A stretch of 64,000 nt of DNA from Phoenix dactylifera (taxonomy: Eukaryota > Streptophyta > Magnoliopsida > Arecales > Arecaceae): the NCBI RefSeq assembly GCF_009389715.1, contig NW_024067695.1:248001-312000 (forward strand), in the 5' to 3' direction. Both the position numbers and the translations under genes were made by a program. Below, piece after piece: positions 47,929 to 56,758 of the stretch; the stretch's first letter is position 1; each line of letters opens with the position of its first letter. The notes under the pieces are model-generated. The model searched no databases, was not told the origin of the DNA, and was given only the letters and a program-made list of their open reading frames with translations.

Positions 47929-47962
<34 letters not shown>

Positions 47963-48452
47963 TTGTCTTTTGTATGAGCTGGTCACTGTTGTCTGCAACC
48001 ACTTTGTTTTCACATTGATTTGCAAATTCTTCTCCAGATGAATTTGGCATTCAATTTTTTAGATAAAAGGAATATATGACGGTGCCGGAAGGTTGAGCAA
48101 GCGAAGTCTCGTAGTATTTATATGAAGGGCCAATTCCTATTCTTATATTTCATGATCTCAATGTAATTATTGGTAGGCTTTGCCTACCTTTCTTAAAAGG
48201 AAAAGAAAACTAAAATGGAATGCGTTTCTCTAAGGAACAATCATGATGTGTATTTTTTTTAAGTTCTCAAAATTTAGACAACCTTATATTTTTCCCATTT
48301 AACAAGCATTCGATAAGATATCTCTACCGAAAATCTGAGCCATTTGGTTGGACTCAGACTAACTACAGAGCATCGAGGAAGAAAAAAAAAAGAAACAACA
48401 AAATCAGCCATGCAAAACAGTTGTTTTGAATTATTTACATGAAAATATTAAA
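47929..48452. other. Spacer, (TA)n and AT-rich
   Basis: Begins with the (AT)n flank of the foldback element (47931-47960). No gene recognised. The last part is the 3' flank of the minus-strand peptide gene. Confidence 0.5.
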
Positions 48453-48689
48453 TCAGAAGCCACAAAAGTCTTGGGGGCTGCTGCGTCCGGGGTTGCCTCC
48501 GGCAAGGCAGGCGCTATCGCACTGATCGCCGCACTCGACACGGGTGGTCTCAGGCAGGATCATGCACTGCTCATGCATGCACTGGCAGAAGCACCACTCC
48601 CTCGGCACGCCCCAGCTCCCAACCACCAGCGACGATAACACCATCACCACCGTTAGCATCGCCACCATCTTCTCGGAACCACCGGCCAT
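48453..48689 (-). CDS. Secreted 8-cysteine thionin-like peptide 1 (78 aa)
   Basis: Single-exon gene. Residues 1 to about 28 form a signal peptide with a hydrophobic core (MVAMLTVVMVLSSLVV). The predicted mature peptide, about 50 residues, has eight Cys at 33, 35, 37, 42, 53, 57, 61 and 76 (C-x-C-x-C-x4-C-x10-C-x3-C-x3-C-x14-C), enough for four disulfides. It ends in CGF. The pattern resembles the thionin-like secreted peptides of monocots, thought to be antimicrobial or signalling. The exact family name is not certain, and classical thionin spacing differs. The paralogue at 51819-52055 has the same length and identical Cys spacing. A TATA-like CATATAG (minus strand of about 48772-48778) lies about 85 bases upstream, and one W-box core TTGACC is at 48940-48945. 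Activity is inferred, not shown. Confidence 0.75.
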   Translation of the reverse strand: MAGGSEKMVAMLTVVMVLSSLVVGSWGVPREWCFCQCMHEQCMILPETTRVECGDQCDSACLAGGNPGRSSPQDFCGF

Positions 48690-49327
48690 CTCGTCTTCTT
48701 CCTCTTCTCAGGTCTGCAATCCTTTGATATATGAACCAAGAGTTTGTTGTATACGGATAGAACGAAGGAATCTATATGGGTGAGTGAGAGGAAGGTTTGA
48801 TAAGAGAGGGGCCATATTTGGGAAATAGTTGTTAGCGTTGGAGGTCTGCACTGCTTCGTAGGGAAAGATGAGAACAAGGGTGGCATTCGTCGAATGGCCA
48901 TTTCTATCTTCAGTAGGAGAGGATATTTTAGGAAGTCCATTGACCCTTTCCAACGGCAATTAGAATATAGCACAGGATTGCATGTATATATGTATGTATG
49001 TATCTGTAATTATGTATATGCATCCATACATGTATGTATGTATGCACATATATGTATATATATTGAGGGTTCTTAAATTCAAGTTTCAATCCATGAGATA
49101 CAGAATCAACATTAAGATTCATTATTGAGTAGAAATATTATATCCTTGAATTAGATGTTTGATGATCTAGTGTTCACCTTAGCCTTTCAACTTTCCATTG
49201 GTAGGAAACAATCAATATAGATCGAAGATTGATATGCTTCCCAAATTAAATTGTTCTCTCTGAGACAGCATATCCCTATACTCTAAGCATGCTCAATAAT
49301 GAACTGATGGCAATTTTGGGCCACTTA
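48690..49327. other. Promoter side of peptide gene 1 and spacer
   Basis: Upstream region of the minus-strand gene, then a GTATG/CATA microsatellite at about 48984-49060. No other gene. Confidence 0.45.
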
Positions 49328-49808
49328 GGGCTCGTTTGGTTCGCGGAAAGTATTTTCCCTCCTAGGAATATGATTCCTGGGAATCAGATTCCTAGGAAGA
49401 GGATACCTAGAAAAGTACTTTTGGCATGTTTGGTTAACCATGGGAAAGTGACAAATTTCCAAAGTGCTTATGTTTGGTTGACCATCCACTTTCCTAGGAA
49501 AGTTATGTATAATTCCTATTATGCCCTTAATAAAAATTAGGTCTTTAATGCCTCTTTAATGCTTCTTTAATGCTGAAGGGTCTTTTTGGGAAAAAATAAA
49601 AAAGGAGTGATTCCCACCTCATGGAAAAGTAACTTTCCCATGTTTCTCATGGGAAAGACTTTCCCATGAAATGTGGGAATCATATTCCCATGAGAATACA
49701 ACTTTTCCATCTCTCTCCTTTGAAAACTCCAACCAAACAAGAGGCATTTCATTACTTTTCCGTTGACCACACTTTTCCCCCTCTTTTTCTTGCGAACCAA
49801 ACGAGCCC
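49328..49808. mobile_element. Tourist-like (PIF/Harbinger) MITE, 481 bp, TTA duplication
   Basis: Perfect 17-bp terminal inverted repeats GGGCTCGTTTGGTTCGC (right end GCGAACCAAACGAGCCC) are flanked by TTA on both sides (49325-49327 and 49809-49811). Subterminal regions are also partly inverted (GGGAAAGT / ACTTTCCC and TCCCATG / CATGGGA). No coding capacity. The intact termini suggest a relatively young insertion. Confidence 0.9.
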
Positions 49809-49811
49809 TTA

Positions 49812-51818
49812 ATGTATTGTGTAGGTCTAAAATCTATAGGACAATCTTCCGGTTGGGAACCCGTATTCAAAGATAGAAATTTATACCACTTTCATCAATC
49901 CATTTGCAAAATTCGCATCATTGGTAACACCTGCAACTCTGTAGAAGGATTTTGGCTTTTCTTTGCACAGCAGAAGTTCGACGAGTTTTCTTATTAGAAC
50001 TCTCTTGCTGATTAGCACTACGCTAATAGCATTAGCGGTCCCTTTTTGGCCACCTTATGTCGCTAATCGTGTCGTTTTTAAGCATCATGGCTACTTTATT
50101 ATTTCTGTGCTTATGCTACCTCAAAATTTATAAGGCTTCTCGAAGAAGCAGCATCTGAGAGTGGTTAATTATCATAGAGATTTTTGTTGTGGGAGTTCTG
50201 ATTGGCACCGTGGGGACACTCCTCTTTACTACAAATTATCTACAACCCATAGAAAACATCTTTGATAATCTTGCCATATTTCTTCCTCTAATTATTAAAA
50301 AAATAAAAAAAAATTAATAATTTGGCAATGTATTCAAGAATAGATAGCTACAAAGTAGTTGAAATATATCTTAACATGATGGCCGTATCTTAACATGATG
50401 CAAGGAGATGTCGAAATATATCTTTTTCTTTTTCTTTGAAAAGGTTGCTGTGCCATCCATTAGATGTTATTGTTTGTGTTTGTGATGCCCTAGCTAGGCT
50501 GTTGTTCAGGTATTTTTCTTTTCATTCATAGTTTTTGATCGATATATATTTCTTGTACCTTTTGTTTGCTCTCTATAAACCTCCCCTCCACGCCGATTGA
50601 AAGTTTCTAACATTGCAACTTCGTTGGATATATTGCTAGAACTACAAATGGCTGGGTTTGGACTGAGGCATGCTTGCCTCTTGTCCCAACTTCGGTTACA
50701 TTTCATATCATGATTTTGGATCCAACCTAACCTATTAGTCGATCAGTTCAGGTCTGTCGAGTTGGACTCATGAAAAAGAAAATAAATCCGCCAAACCATC
50801 CAGACGGGTCTAGATCAAGCATAAACCAAGTCCAAATCAAAATTGATGCTAAGCCTACGTCGGCATGCAGAAGAAAAATTATCTATATGCATTGAGAGTC
50901 ACTCATACCACGCCGGTGAAGTAGTCTCTACATCCAACTCGCGATGGATTGCACGAATTTCCTTCAAGCTGAGCAGTCGGCAAATTTTAATGGATTAAAA
51001 AAAAAGAAGTTATGGTGAGATTCTGTTTTCTTTTATGACTAATAAGAATTCCTTGGGAACATTTTACTTGCAATAATTTCCTATAGCTACCAATTTATCC
51101 CCATGACTTTTTCCACGGATTATCCATTACTTTATTGCTGCATTACATGTGCCAGTGAGATTGGGATCATCACTTCCACGTGGTGTTATTTGATTCAGTG
51201 AGATTGTCTCCTCAAACCTAAAACAAGCTTGCACAAGGAGCAATCCTCAATCTGACGCTAGGATCCGACAAAGTCGAGGTAGGACATTCAAGTGAGAAAT
51301 ATACAACACCTTATTATAAGATTCTCAAAATTCCCTCGAAGTACAGTTTGACATAAGATCCTTAAAATTTATATCCAACGAAATCTAGGTGATTGAAAAG
51401 CAGAAAAGTCAAATTCACACAAACAACCGTAGCATTTCCAAGTCGTCCAAGTTCTTTATCTCTTTTCCACCTCCATCTAAAGATAGGCACCATAGCTTTC
51501 CCCTCGGTACTAATTTTAATCAATCAACAATCCAAACAGTTCATTTAGAGAAGGTACAAATAGAGCCAAGCCCATACAAAGAGGGAAGAGAAAAAGAACA
51601 AGAAAGATGGAAGAACTTGCAGCAAAGATCTGGCATTCAAGTTTCATTTGAGTACAATCATCACCATTGCTCCCTGAGAATTAGCAGACTGATCTCTCAG
51701 GCCACCATAGCAGGAACAGGGAGACAGCTTATTAAGGGATCAAAGGAAACCAAGCAAGGATCCATTGAGCTGATGACAGACGGCTGGATTCGCATCAATC
51801 CCTGGCCCTTGATGGGCC
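49812..51818. other. 2-kb spacer between the peptide genes
   Basis: No gene recognised. CACTACGCTAATAGCATTAGCGG (starting at 50017, split here as CACTACGCTAATAGC and ATTAGCGG) resembles the CACTA-transposon end with a subterminal inverted TTAGCG/CGCTAA motif, but no partner end is seen. The open frame 51389-52018 on the plus strand is mostly the antisense of the peptide gene and its 3' UTR. Confidence 0.4.
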
Positions 51819-52055
51819 TCAGTATCCACAGTAGTCTGCCTCATCTATCCGGCCCAATTGCCCGGCCTCGAGGCAGCTCTTATTGCAGGTGTCCTGACAC
51901 TTCTCACGTGAGGCATTTGCGGCCTGCATGCACCGCTCGATCATGCACGTGCAGAAGCACTCGTTGCTCGGGCGCTCGGCGCCGTCGGCTTGCAGGGAGG
52001 AGGATAGCACCGCCATGAAGACGAGAGCAAGGGTCAGGGCCTTGGCGCACGCCAT
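51819..52055 (-). CDS. Secreted 8-cysteine thionin-like peptide 2 (78 aa)
   Basis: Single-exon paralogue of the gene at 48453-48689, same strand, 3.1 kb away. The signal peptide covers about residues 1-26 (ALTLALVFMAVLSSSLQADG). The mature part starts near the ECFCTC block. Cys are at 33, 35, 37, 42, 53, 57, 61 and 76, position for position as in peptide 1, with one extra Cys at 3 inside the signal. Shared motifs besides Cys are CFC-CM-(E)-CM and GR near residue 69, and the end CGY instead of CGF. Other residues have diverged, so the framework is under constraint while the loops vary, as is common for host-defence peptides. The upstream region has a TATA-like box, a G-rich repeat and four W-box cores (separate entries), which suggests induction by WRKY factors. 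The mode of action is not known from sequence. Confidence 0.78.
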   Translation of the reverse strand: MACAKALTLALVFMAVLSSSLQADGAERPSNECFCTCMIERCMQAANASREKCQDTCNKSCLEAGQLGRIDEADYCGY

Positions 52056-52125
52056 GTCTTCTACTGGTGTTGTTCTCTTCTTAGCGCTTTTGGGATGCCG
52101 GGGATGTGGCCTTCTGAAGAGTTGG

Positions 52126-52132
52126 ATTTATT
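52126..52132 (-). promoter_or_regulatory. TATA-like box of thionin-like gene 2
   Basis: AATAAAT on the minus strand, 71-77 bases upstream of the ATG, in a good position for a leader of about 40 bases. Confidence 0.5.
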
Positions 52133-52164
52133 GGGGTTGGGGGTTGGGGGTTGGGGGTTGGGGG
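52133..52164 (+). repeat. (GGGGGTT)n G-quadruplex-type repeat in the promoter of thionin-like gene 2
   Basis: Five runs of 4-5 G separated by TT lie directly upstream of the TATA-like box, with G on the non-template side of the genome plus strand and C-rich on the gene's coding strand. The sequence meets the usual four-run quadruplex rule. Confidence 0.85.
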
Positions 52165-52273
52165 TGACTTGTGTGAGGTGAATTTCAGAGGGGCCTCCTC
52201 AAATTTTGGGCTCTCTTGAATTGAATTGGTCATCAGACAAGAAAGGATGATGCATCCTTGCGTGGGGGCCAAT

Positions 52274-52300
52274 GGTCAATGGTCAATGGTCAATGGTCAA
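52274..52300 (-). promoter_or_regulatory. Four W-box cores (TTGACC) in 7-bp tandem upstream of thionin-like gene 2
   Basis: On the plus strand GGTCAA starts at 52274, 52281, 52288 and 52295; read in the gene's direction these are TTGACC, the WRKY-binding W-box TTGAC(C/T). They lie 219-245 bases upstream of the ATG. The single unit is TTGACCA followed by the next TTGACC at exact 7-bp spacing. Confidence 0.8.
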
Positions 52301-52524
52301 TGACCATTATTAAGTGGTGGTGCTAGAATTACGATGGCAAGTAGGTGGAAGAGCCAGCTAATTTGTCTCAGATTGTGTCTAATATTGCATGATGATGTGT
52401 CATGCATCAATTGAAAGATGACCTAGAGTAGATTTGATGACTTGATGATGGATAGAACAGCAGGGATGGATGGCACAATACGAATGACAATGCTCATGCC
52501 TAGTACTGATGTATGAGTAGATTG
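52301..52524. other. Upstream flank, nothing recognised
   Basis: GATGATG-rich sequence without genes. Confidence 0.4.
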
Positions 52525-52541
52525 AATCAAATGGTTAAGTG

Positions 52542-52705
52542 CGAAATCACAAGGAAAGTTTTTGTAACTAATCTCCTTTTCTACATGCTCACCTCCCTTT
52601 AGGTAGAGGTTCCACCACTAATGTAACCACCTAAATATGTTGTAAATTTTTCTTAATGAAGAGGGGGAAGTACTCTACTTCCTCCGATCTACCTCAAAAA
52701 AAAAA
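52542..52705 (+). mobile_element. Short retroposon (LINE 3' tail or SINE) with 17-bp target-site duplication
   Basis: A 164-base insert ends in an A run (52695-52705). It is flanked by AATCAAATGGTTAAGTG (52525-52541) and AATCAAGTGGTTAAGTG (52706-52722), identical except one base. The body (CTTAATGAAGAGGGGGAAGT and following) has no coding sequence. Confidence 0.8.
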
Positions 52706-52722
52706 AATCAAGTGGTTAAGTG

Positions 52723-53189
52723 TCTGATAATGAATCAATAAAATCCTGCTTTATGCCAATCAATACTAAAGGGCATGCTTAATGTTCATGCACCCATGTG
52801 TTGTGTCACATATGGGCATTGTTTGTCTATGAATAAAGATATCATATAATATTCATACTAAAAAATATCTATTACCACGGAAATCCTTATAATATATTGC
52901 AGATGCATGTGATATGAGGGCAGACTTACGTAGGATCGCTCTCCATTAGTCCCATCCCTCCGTGCTTGTACTACTAGAGTGATTCTTTGGGATATAATGG
53001 TACAACCATACAAAGAATTGTCGAACTCTCTTTTAATGTGAAGGAGAGCTTCGGTGGTTGAAAATGCTACTTAGAAAATATGATTACATGTAATGTGCTA
53101 TAGTTTGGGTAAAGACTCTCTCTCTCTCTCTCTCACTCATCGTATCTGAACCTCTCTACCATGTATAAAGAATATTTTATTTAGGTATA
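52723..53189. other. Spacer, nothing recognised
   Basis: AT-rich with a (CT)n run at 53117-53134. Confidence 0.45.
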
Positions 53190-53767
53190 GGCTAGTTACA
53201 TTAGTTAGTTAGTTTATGTATGCACCACGCTCTACACACTATGCAGCAGTCCTACATATCCTTCAGTCTGTTAAGGGTACATTGTTCTACGATTTTTATT
53301 TCTCAACCTACTCTACCTTGGATATTCAAGCCTATTCTGATGCTGATTGGGCTGGAAACTCTAGAGATCGTCGCTTTACCATCGGCTATTGTTTCTTACT
53401 TGGTTCTTCTCTCATTTCTTGAAAAAGCAAGAAACAGACGGTTGTCTCTCGCTCCAGTACAGAGGCTGAGTATCATGCATTGGCGGCTTCAATGGCTACT
53501 CCATGACATGGGCATTTCTTTGACTAGTGGTTCCTCTTTTAATTGTGATAATATAGGTACTATGCAGATTGCTCATAATGATATGTTTTATGAGCGAACG
53601 AAACATATTGAGATAGATTGCCACTCATAATGATATGTTGGTGCATGTTGCTTCTGTAGATCAGCTTGCCGGTATTTTTGCAAAGGCCCATCCACCGGGG
53701 CGTTATCGAGATTTGGTTCACCAACTCAAGTTGACATCTTCGCTACCATCTTGAGTTTGAGGAAGAA
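53190..53767 (+). pseudogene. Ty1/copia RNase H fragment, decayed
   Basis: Contains the copia RNase H series APRSTHYAAVLHILQSVKGT, YSDADWAGNSRDRR, GYCFLLGSSLIS, then a stop where Trp is usual, KKQTVVSRSSTEAEYHALAA, and in another frame NCDNIGTMQIAHNDMFYERT and KHIEIDCH. It ends in the copia pol C-terminus-like RYRDLVHQLKLTSSLPS and a purine-rich stretch GAGGAAGAA just before the LTR. A TCATAATGATATGTT direct repeat (53574 and 53627) borders an apparent internal deletion or duplication. Most of the element 5' of RNase H is missing. Confidence 0.85.
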
Positions 53768-53996
53768 TGTTAACAATATATGACTTGTCTTATCTTGTTA
53801 GCAGTATATGACTTGTTCTGTCTTAGTAGCTGTATACTAGATGTATTATTAACCGTATACTAGCTGTACACATAAGCTCTATCTTAATTGTACATAGCCA
53901 CCCTCATCTATAAAGAGGGGGCTATGAAACCGTTTGTTTTAATGGATAAGAGAACATAATCTTTTCTTCTGTCTCTCTTCTTCGTCTACTTCAACA
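53768..53996 (+). mobile_element. Copia 3' LTR, 229 bp
   Basis: Starts TGTTAACA directly after the polypurine-like GAGGAAGAA and ends TTCAACA, with TG...CA ends. It carries a TATA box (TATAAA at 53909-53914) at a typical position. The 5' LTR is not in the window. Confidence 0.75.
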
Positions 53997-54422
53997 TATA
54001 CTACCTTGTTGAATCCATGCACTTCTTTTTGTACTTCCTTAAAATTCTATACACTGGTCGACGGCAGGCAGCACGTCCAATGGAGGAACTTGTGCGGAGC
54101 TAGACATATCTTCGAGGATCAGTCCTTGGGATCACTGATCTCAAGCTATGCCTGTGTCGCGAGCTAGGTTCTTCATAAAACAGTGCCCGGCAGGCTTAGC
54201 CAAAGCTTTTTTTTTCTTTCCAATTATCGATTATTTTTTATTTTTTACAAAAATAGAGAGAGAATGCCACTCATTCTATTAAAAAGATGGAAAGAGCGAT
54301 ACAAAGGAGTTTAGCCTTTTAGGTGGGCAGAAGTAACTTACAAGGACCATGGTAGTACAGCCTTTGTTTATCCCTTCTGCCAACGGATATATAAAAAGTT
54401 GAGCCAACGAAAACCAAGAGTA
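53997..54422. other. Spacer between copia LTR and LINE
   Basis: A T-rich tract (54208-54250) followed by ACAAAAATAGAGAGAGAATG may be the poly(A) end of a minus-strand retroposon tail. No gene. Confidence 0.4.
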
Positions 54423-54840
54423 GAGAAAGCGCCAACGGCTAGTATCCCGCCGTTGACTGACGTTCACAACGGCTAGTATCCCGCCGGAGAACCTCTCGGC
54501 GGTGTGCTAGGCGACGGGGTCTCCTCGGTGTTGCGGAAGGCCGGCCACCTGAGGTCTTCGGGCGGCGGGGCGAGCGACACGAACTGCTCGGCTCTGAGAA
54601 AGCGGCTCTGAGACGAGGCCGGCACAGTGGACTACAGGCACTGAGAAAGCGGCTCTGAGAAAGCGCTCTGAGAAAGCGCCAACGGTATCCTGTCGGAGAA
54701 TCTCTCGGCGGTGTGCTAGGCGACGGGGGCTCTCTGGTGTTGCGGGAGGCCGGCCACCCAAGGTCTTCGGGCGGCGGGGCGAGCGACACGTACTGCTCGG
54801 CGCTCCCAGGGCCACTCCTACTTACCTTCTTCTTCCTTGC
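54423..54840 (+). repeat. Tandem monomers in the LINE 5' region
   Basis: The block CTCGGCGGTGTGCTAGGCGA through GGCCGGCCACC, GGTCTTCGGGCGGCGGGGCG and AGCGACACG occurs twice with an offset of 209 bases (54495 and 54704). GAGAAAGCGCCAACGG opens each copy (54423 and 54670). Copy 1 also contains a 34-base internal duplication of AACGGCTAGTATCCCGCC. Such repeated units at the 5' end recall the promoter monomers of some L1 elements; promoter function is inferred. Confidence 0.8.
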
Positions 54841-54850
54841 AGGGCCCCCG

Positions 54851-56758
54851 ATGGATCCGAAGGGGAAGCAACCGGCGGGGACGGCAACGGAGGGAGCGGC
54901 GAGAGGAAACGGTAAGGGTTCCGACGCTTGGACGAGGCCGGGGCCGTGGGTGACTCAATGGCCCACGGCCGCGGAGGTGGAGCGGCTGAGCCGCTGCTTC
55001 CCGGAGGTGTTGACTCCTCCGGAGGAGCCGATTGCGGCGGCCCGGCTCGAGTGGGAAGGGCGGGCGGCGGTGGTCCGTAGTTTCGGCCGCCGCGTCCCAG
55101 CCGAGTGGGTGGCGAAGGATGTCGCCGCCCGCTCAAAGTTGAAGGAGGTGGTGGCCGTCCCGCTTGCGGACGGCTACCTGGCCCTGAGGTTCCGGTCGAC
55201 GGAGGACCGGGACAGGGCACTGAGCGACGGCCCATGGGTGGTGGCCGGGCAACTGCTCGCCATGACCCCATGGGTTCCGGACTTCGAACCCGGGGAGGAG
55301 GCTGTGCAGACGGCTATCTTGTGGCTCCGCCTGCCCCGTCTGCCGCCGGAATACTGGTCGACGTCGACCATTTTCCATATAGCCGCTCGGGTGGGCCGGC
55401 CGGTCGCTGTGGATAGCGTCACGGAGCAACGACAGGCGATGGGGTTCGCCCGGGTGAAGGTGGTGGTCGACACCACCAAACCCCTGTTACCAAGTGTGCT
55501 GATCCAGGGGAAGACGAAAGTGCGATGGCAGCCTTTCGTCTTCGAAAATGTCCCGGCTTTGTGCCCCCGGTGCGGGCGAATGGGCCACCAGGCAGCGGCT
55601 TGCTGCTTTCCGGCGACCCCTTGCGCTACAGGGGATTCGGGGTCGGCCCCAGCGGAGGCGAACCCGGGGGGCGGGCCTGCTCAACCGCCTCCGGGCGTTG
55701 GGGCGGAGGCACAGGGACCGATCTATGGTCCCTGGATGGTGGCGTCACGGCAGAGACTCCATCGGGAGAATCTGCCGCCGCGGCCGGGGAAGATGAGCGA
55801 GCCGCACTCGGGGCCCGGGTCGTCTTCGACTCGGCCGCCGCCCCCGGTGGCTCGCCCAACCACGCCGGTGTCCCCGGCGGACACTGAGGGCTGGCAAAAG
55901 CCAGCGAAGGTGGCACGCCGCCGGTCTCCGCTCGCCGTTGGGGGGGACGGGCACCCGGAGCTCCCCTTCGGCCCCCTCCAAGCTGACTCGGCCGATGACC
56001 TCCTGGCCGAGTCGGGGGACCCGGGGCTGAGTCCGCGTCTCGGCGATGGCCCGAGTCGGGCCGATCCGGCGCCCAGCCGGGCGGCTGCGGCCCGAGCCCA
56101 AACCCAGAAGCGGCCGAGGCCGCTGGCGGGCCTTGGCCCATCTGGGGAACCTCGGCAGGGGGCCCAACTAGCCCTCACATACGTGGGCCGAGGCCAACTG
56201 TATGGGCCAGCCCAGCACACCCGGGCCCATAGGGCTGGGCGCCAGGGCCGGGGCCGTAGGCCGGTGGGGGCGGCCCATGACGGGGCTCGTGAGCTAGGCG
56301 TGGCTGACGCCGTCGGCGCGCCGCGCGCCACTGTGGCGCCGCGCGCTATTGGCGCGCCCAGACCCAGGGACGCACCGCGCGCCCAGACCCAGGGACGCAC
56401 CGGGCGCCATGCCCTCCTGAGTGAGGTACAGCCATGGGATGTGCAGGGTGGTACTGGCCCGGATGGAGTCTTCCGGTTTGGCCCTCTGCCCCTGGTCGCG
56501 GGTGAGCAGGGGGAAGCTTCCTCTAGTGGGAGTGGGGCCAGGGATCACCTCAGGTCTTTTTCGGAGGGGTGTCAGGCCGCGCCGCCGATACCAGAAGAGG
56601 GCACGGACCACACGACTGCTGTGCAGCGTATTAGGGCGGCAGTCATGCAGACCACATCTGACGAGCAGCGAGTGGGCCCAGGTATCGTGCTTGAGGCTGG
56701 CTCCGCATACCAGGGGGAGGATGGGTCTGAGGCCGACTACGTGGACTGTGATCCATGA
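54851..56758 (+). CDS. LINE ORF1 protein (DUF4283 and CCHC zinc knuckle), 635 aa
   Basis: Nucleic-acid-binding ORF1 of a plant L1 element, intact. The first ATG after the repeated monomers (MDPKGKQPAG) was chosen; an in-frame ATG at 54713 lies inside the repeat. The DUF4283 region spans about residues 40-200, with LKEVVAVPLADGYLALRF and DGPWVVAGQLLAM blocks. It is followed by FENVPALCPRCGRMGHQAAA, a knuckle with C238, C241, H246 and C251. GPIYGPWMVASRQR follows near 292. The rest is Pro/Gly/Arg-rich and disordered. The stop overlaps the ORF2 start as ATGA. The high GC content also produces many long antisense open frames, which are not genes. Confidence 0.9.
   Translation: MDPKGKQPAGTATEGAARGNGKGSDAWTRPGPWVTQWPTAAEVERLSRCFPEVLTPPEEPIAAARLEWEGRAAVVRSFGRRVPAEWVAKDVAARSKLKEVVAVPLADGYLALRFRSTEDRDRALSDGPWVVAGQLLAMTPWVPDFEPGEEAVQTAILWLRLPRLPPEYWSTSTIFHIAARVGRPVAVDSVTEQRQAMGFARVKVVVDTTKPLLPSVLIQGKTKVRWQPFVFENVPALCPRCGRMGHQAAACCFPATPCATGDSGSAPAEANPGGGPAQPPPGVGAEAQGPIYGPWMVASRQRLHRENLPPRPGKMSEPHSGPGSSSTRPPPPVARPTTPVSPADTEGWQKPAKVARRRSPLAVGGDGHPELPFGPLQADSADDLLAESGDPGLSPRLGDGPSRADPAPSRAAAARAQTQKRPRPLAGLGPSGEPRQGAQLALTYVGRGQLYGPAQHTRAHRAGRQGRGRRPVGAAHDGARELGVADAVGAPRATVAPRAIGAPRPRDAPRAQTQGRTGRHALLSEVQPWDVQGGTGPDGVFRFGPLPLVAGEQGEASSSGSGARDHLRSFSEGCQAAPPIPEEGTDHTTAVQRIRAAVMQTTSDEQRVGPGIVLEAGSAYQGEDGSEADYVDCDP

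Noticed and set aside
50017-50060. CACTA-transposon end (CACTAC followed by TTAGCG/CGCTAA)
   Set aside because: Only one short end is visible, with no partner end, no 3-bp duplication and no coding sequence, so it was not listed as a feature.
51389-52018. 209-codon plus-strand ORF
   Set aside because: Most of it is the antisense of thionin-like gene 2 and its 3' flank; the minus strand has the signal peptide and Cys framework.
54439-56611. Many long minus-strand and alternate-frame ORFs (up to 225 codons) around LINE ORF1
   Set aside because: They are antisense shadows caused by the high GC content and lack recognisable domains.
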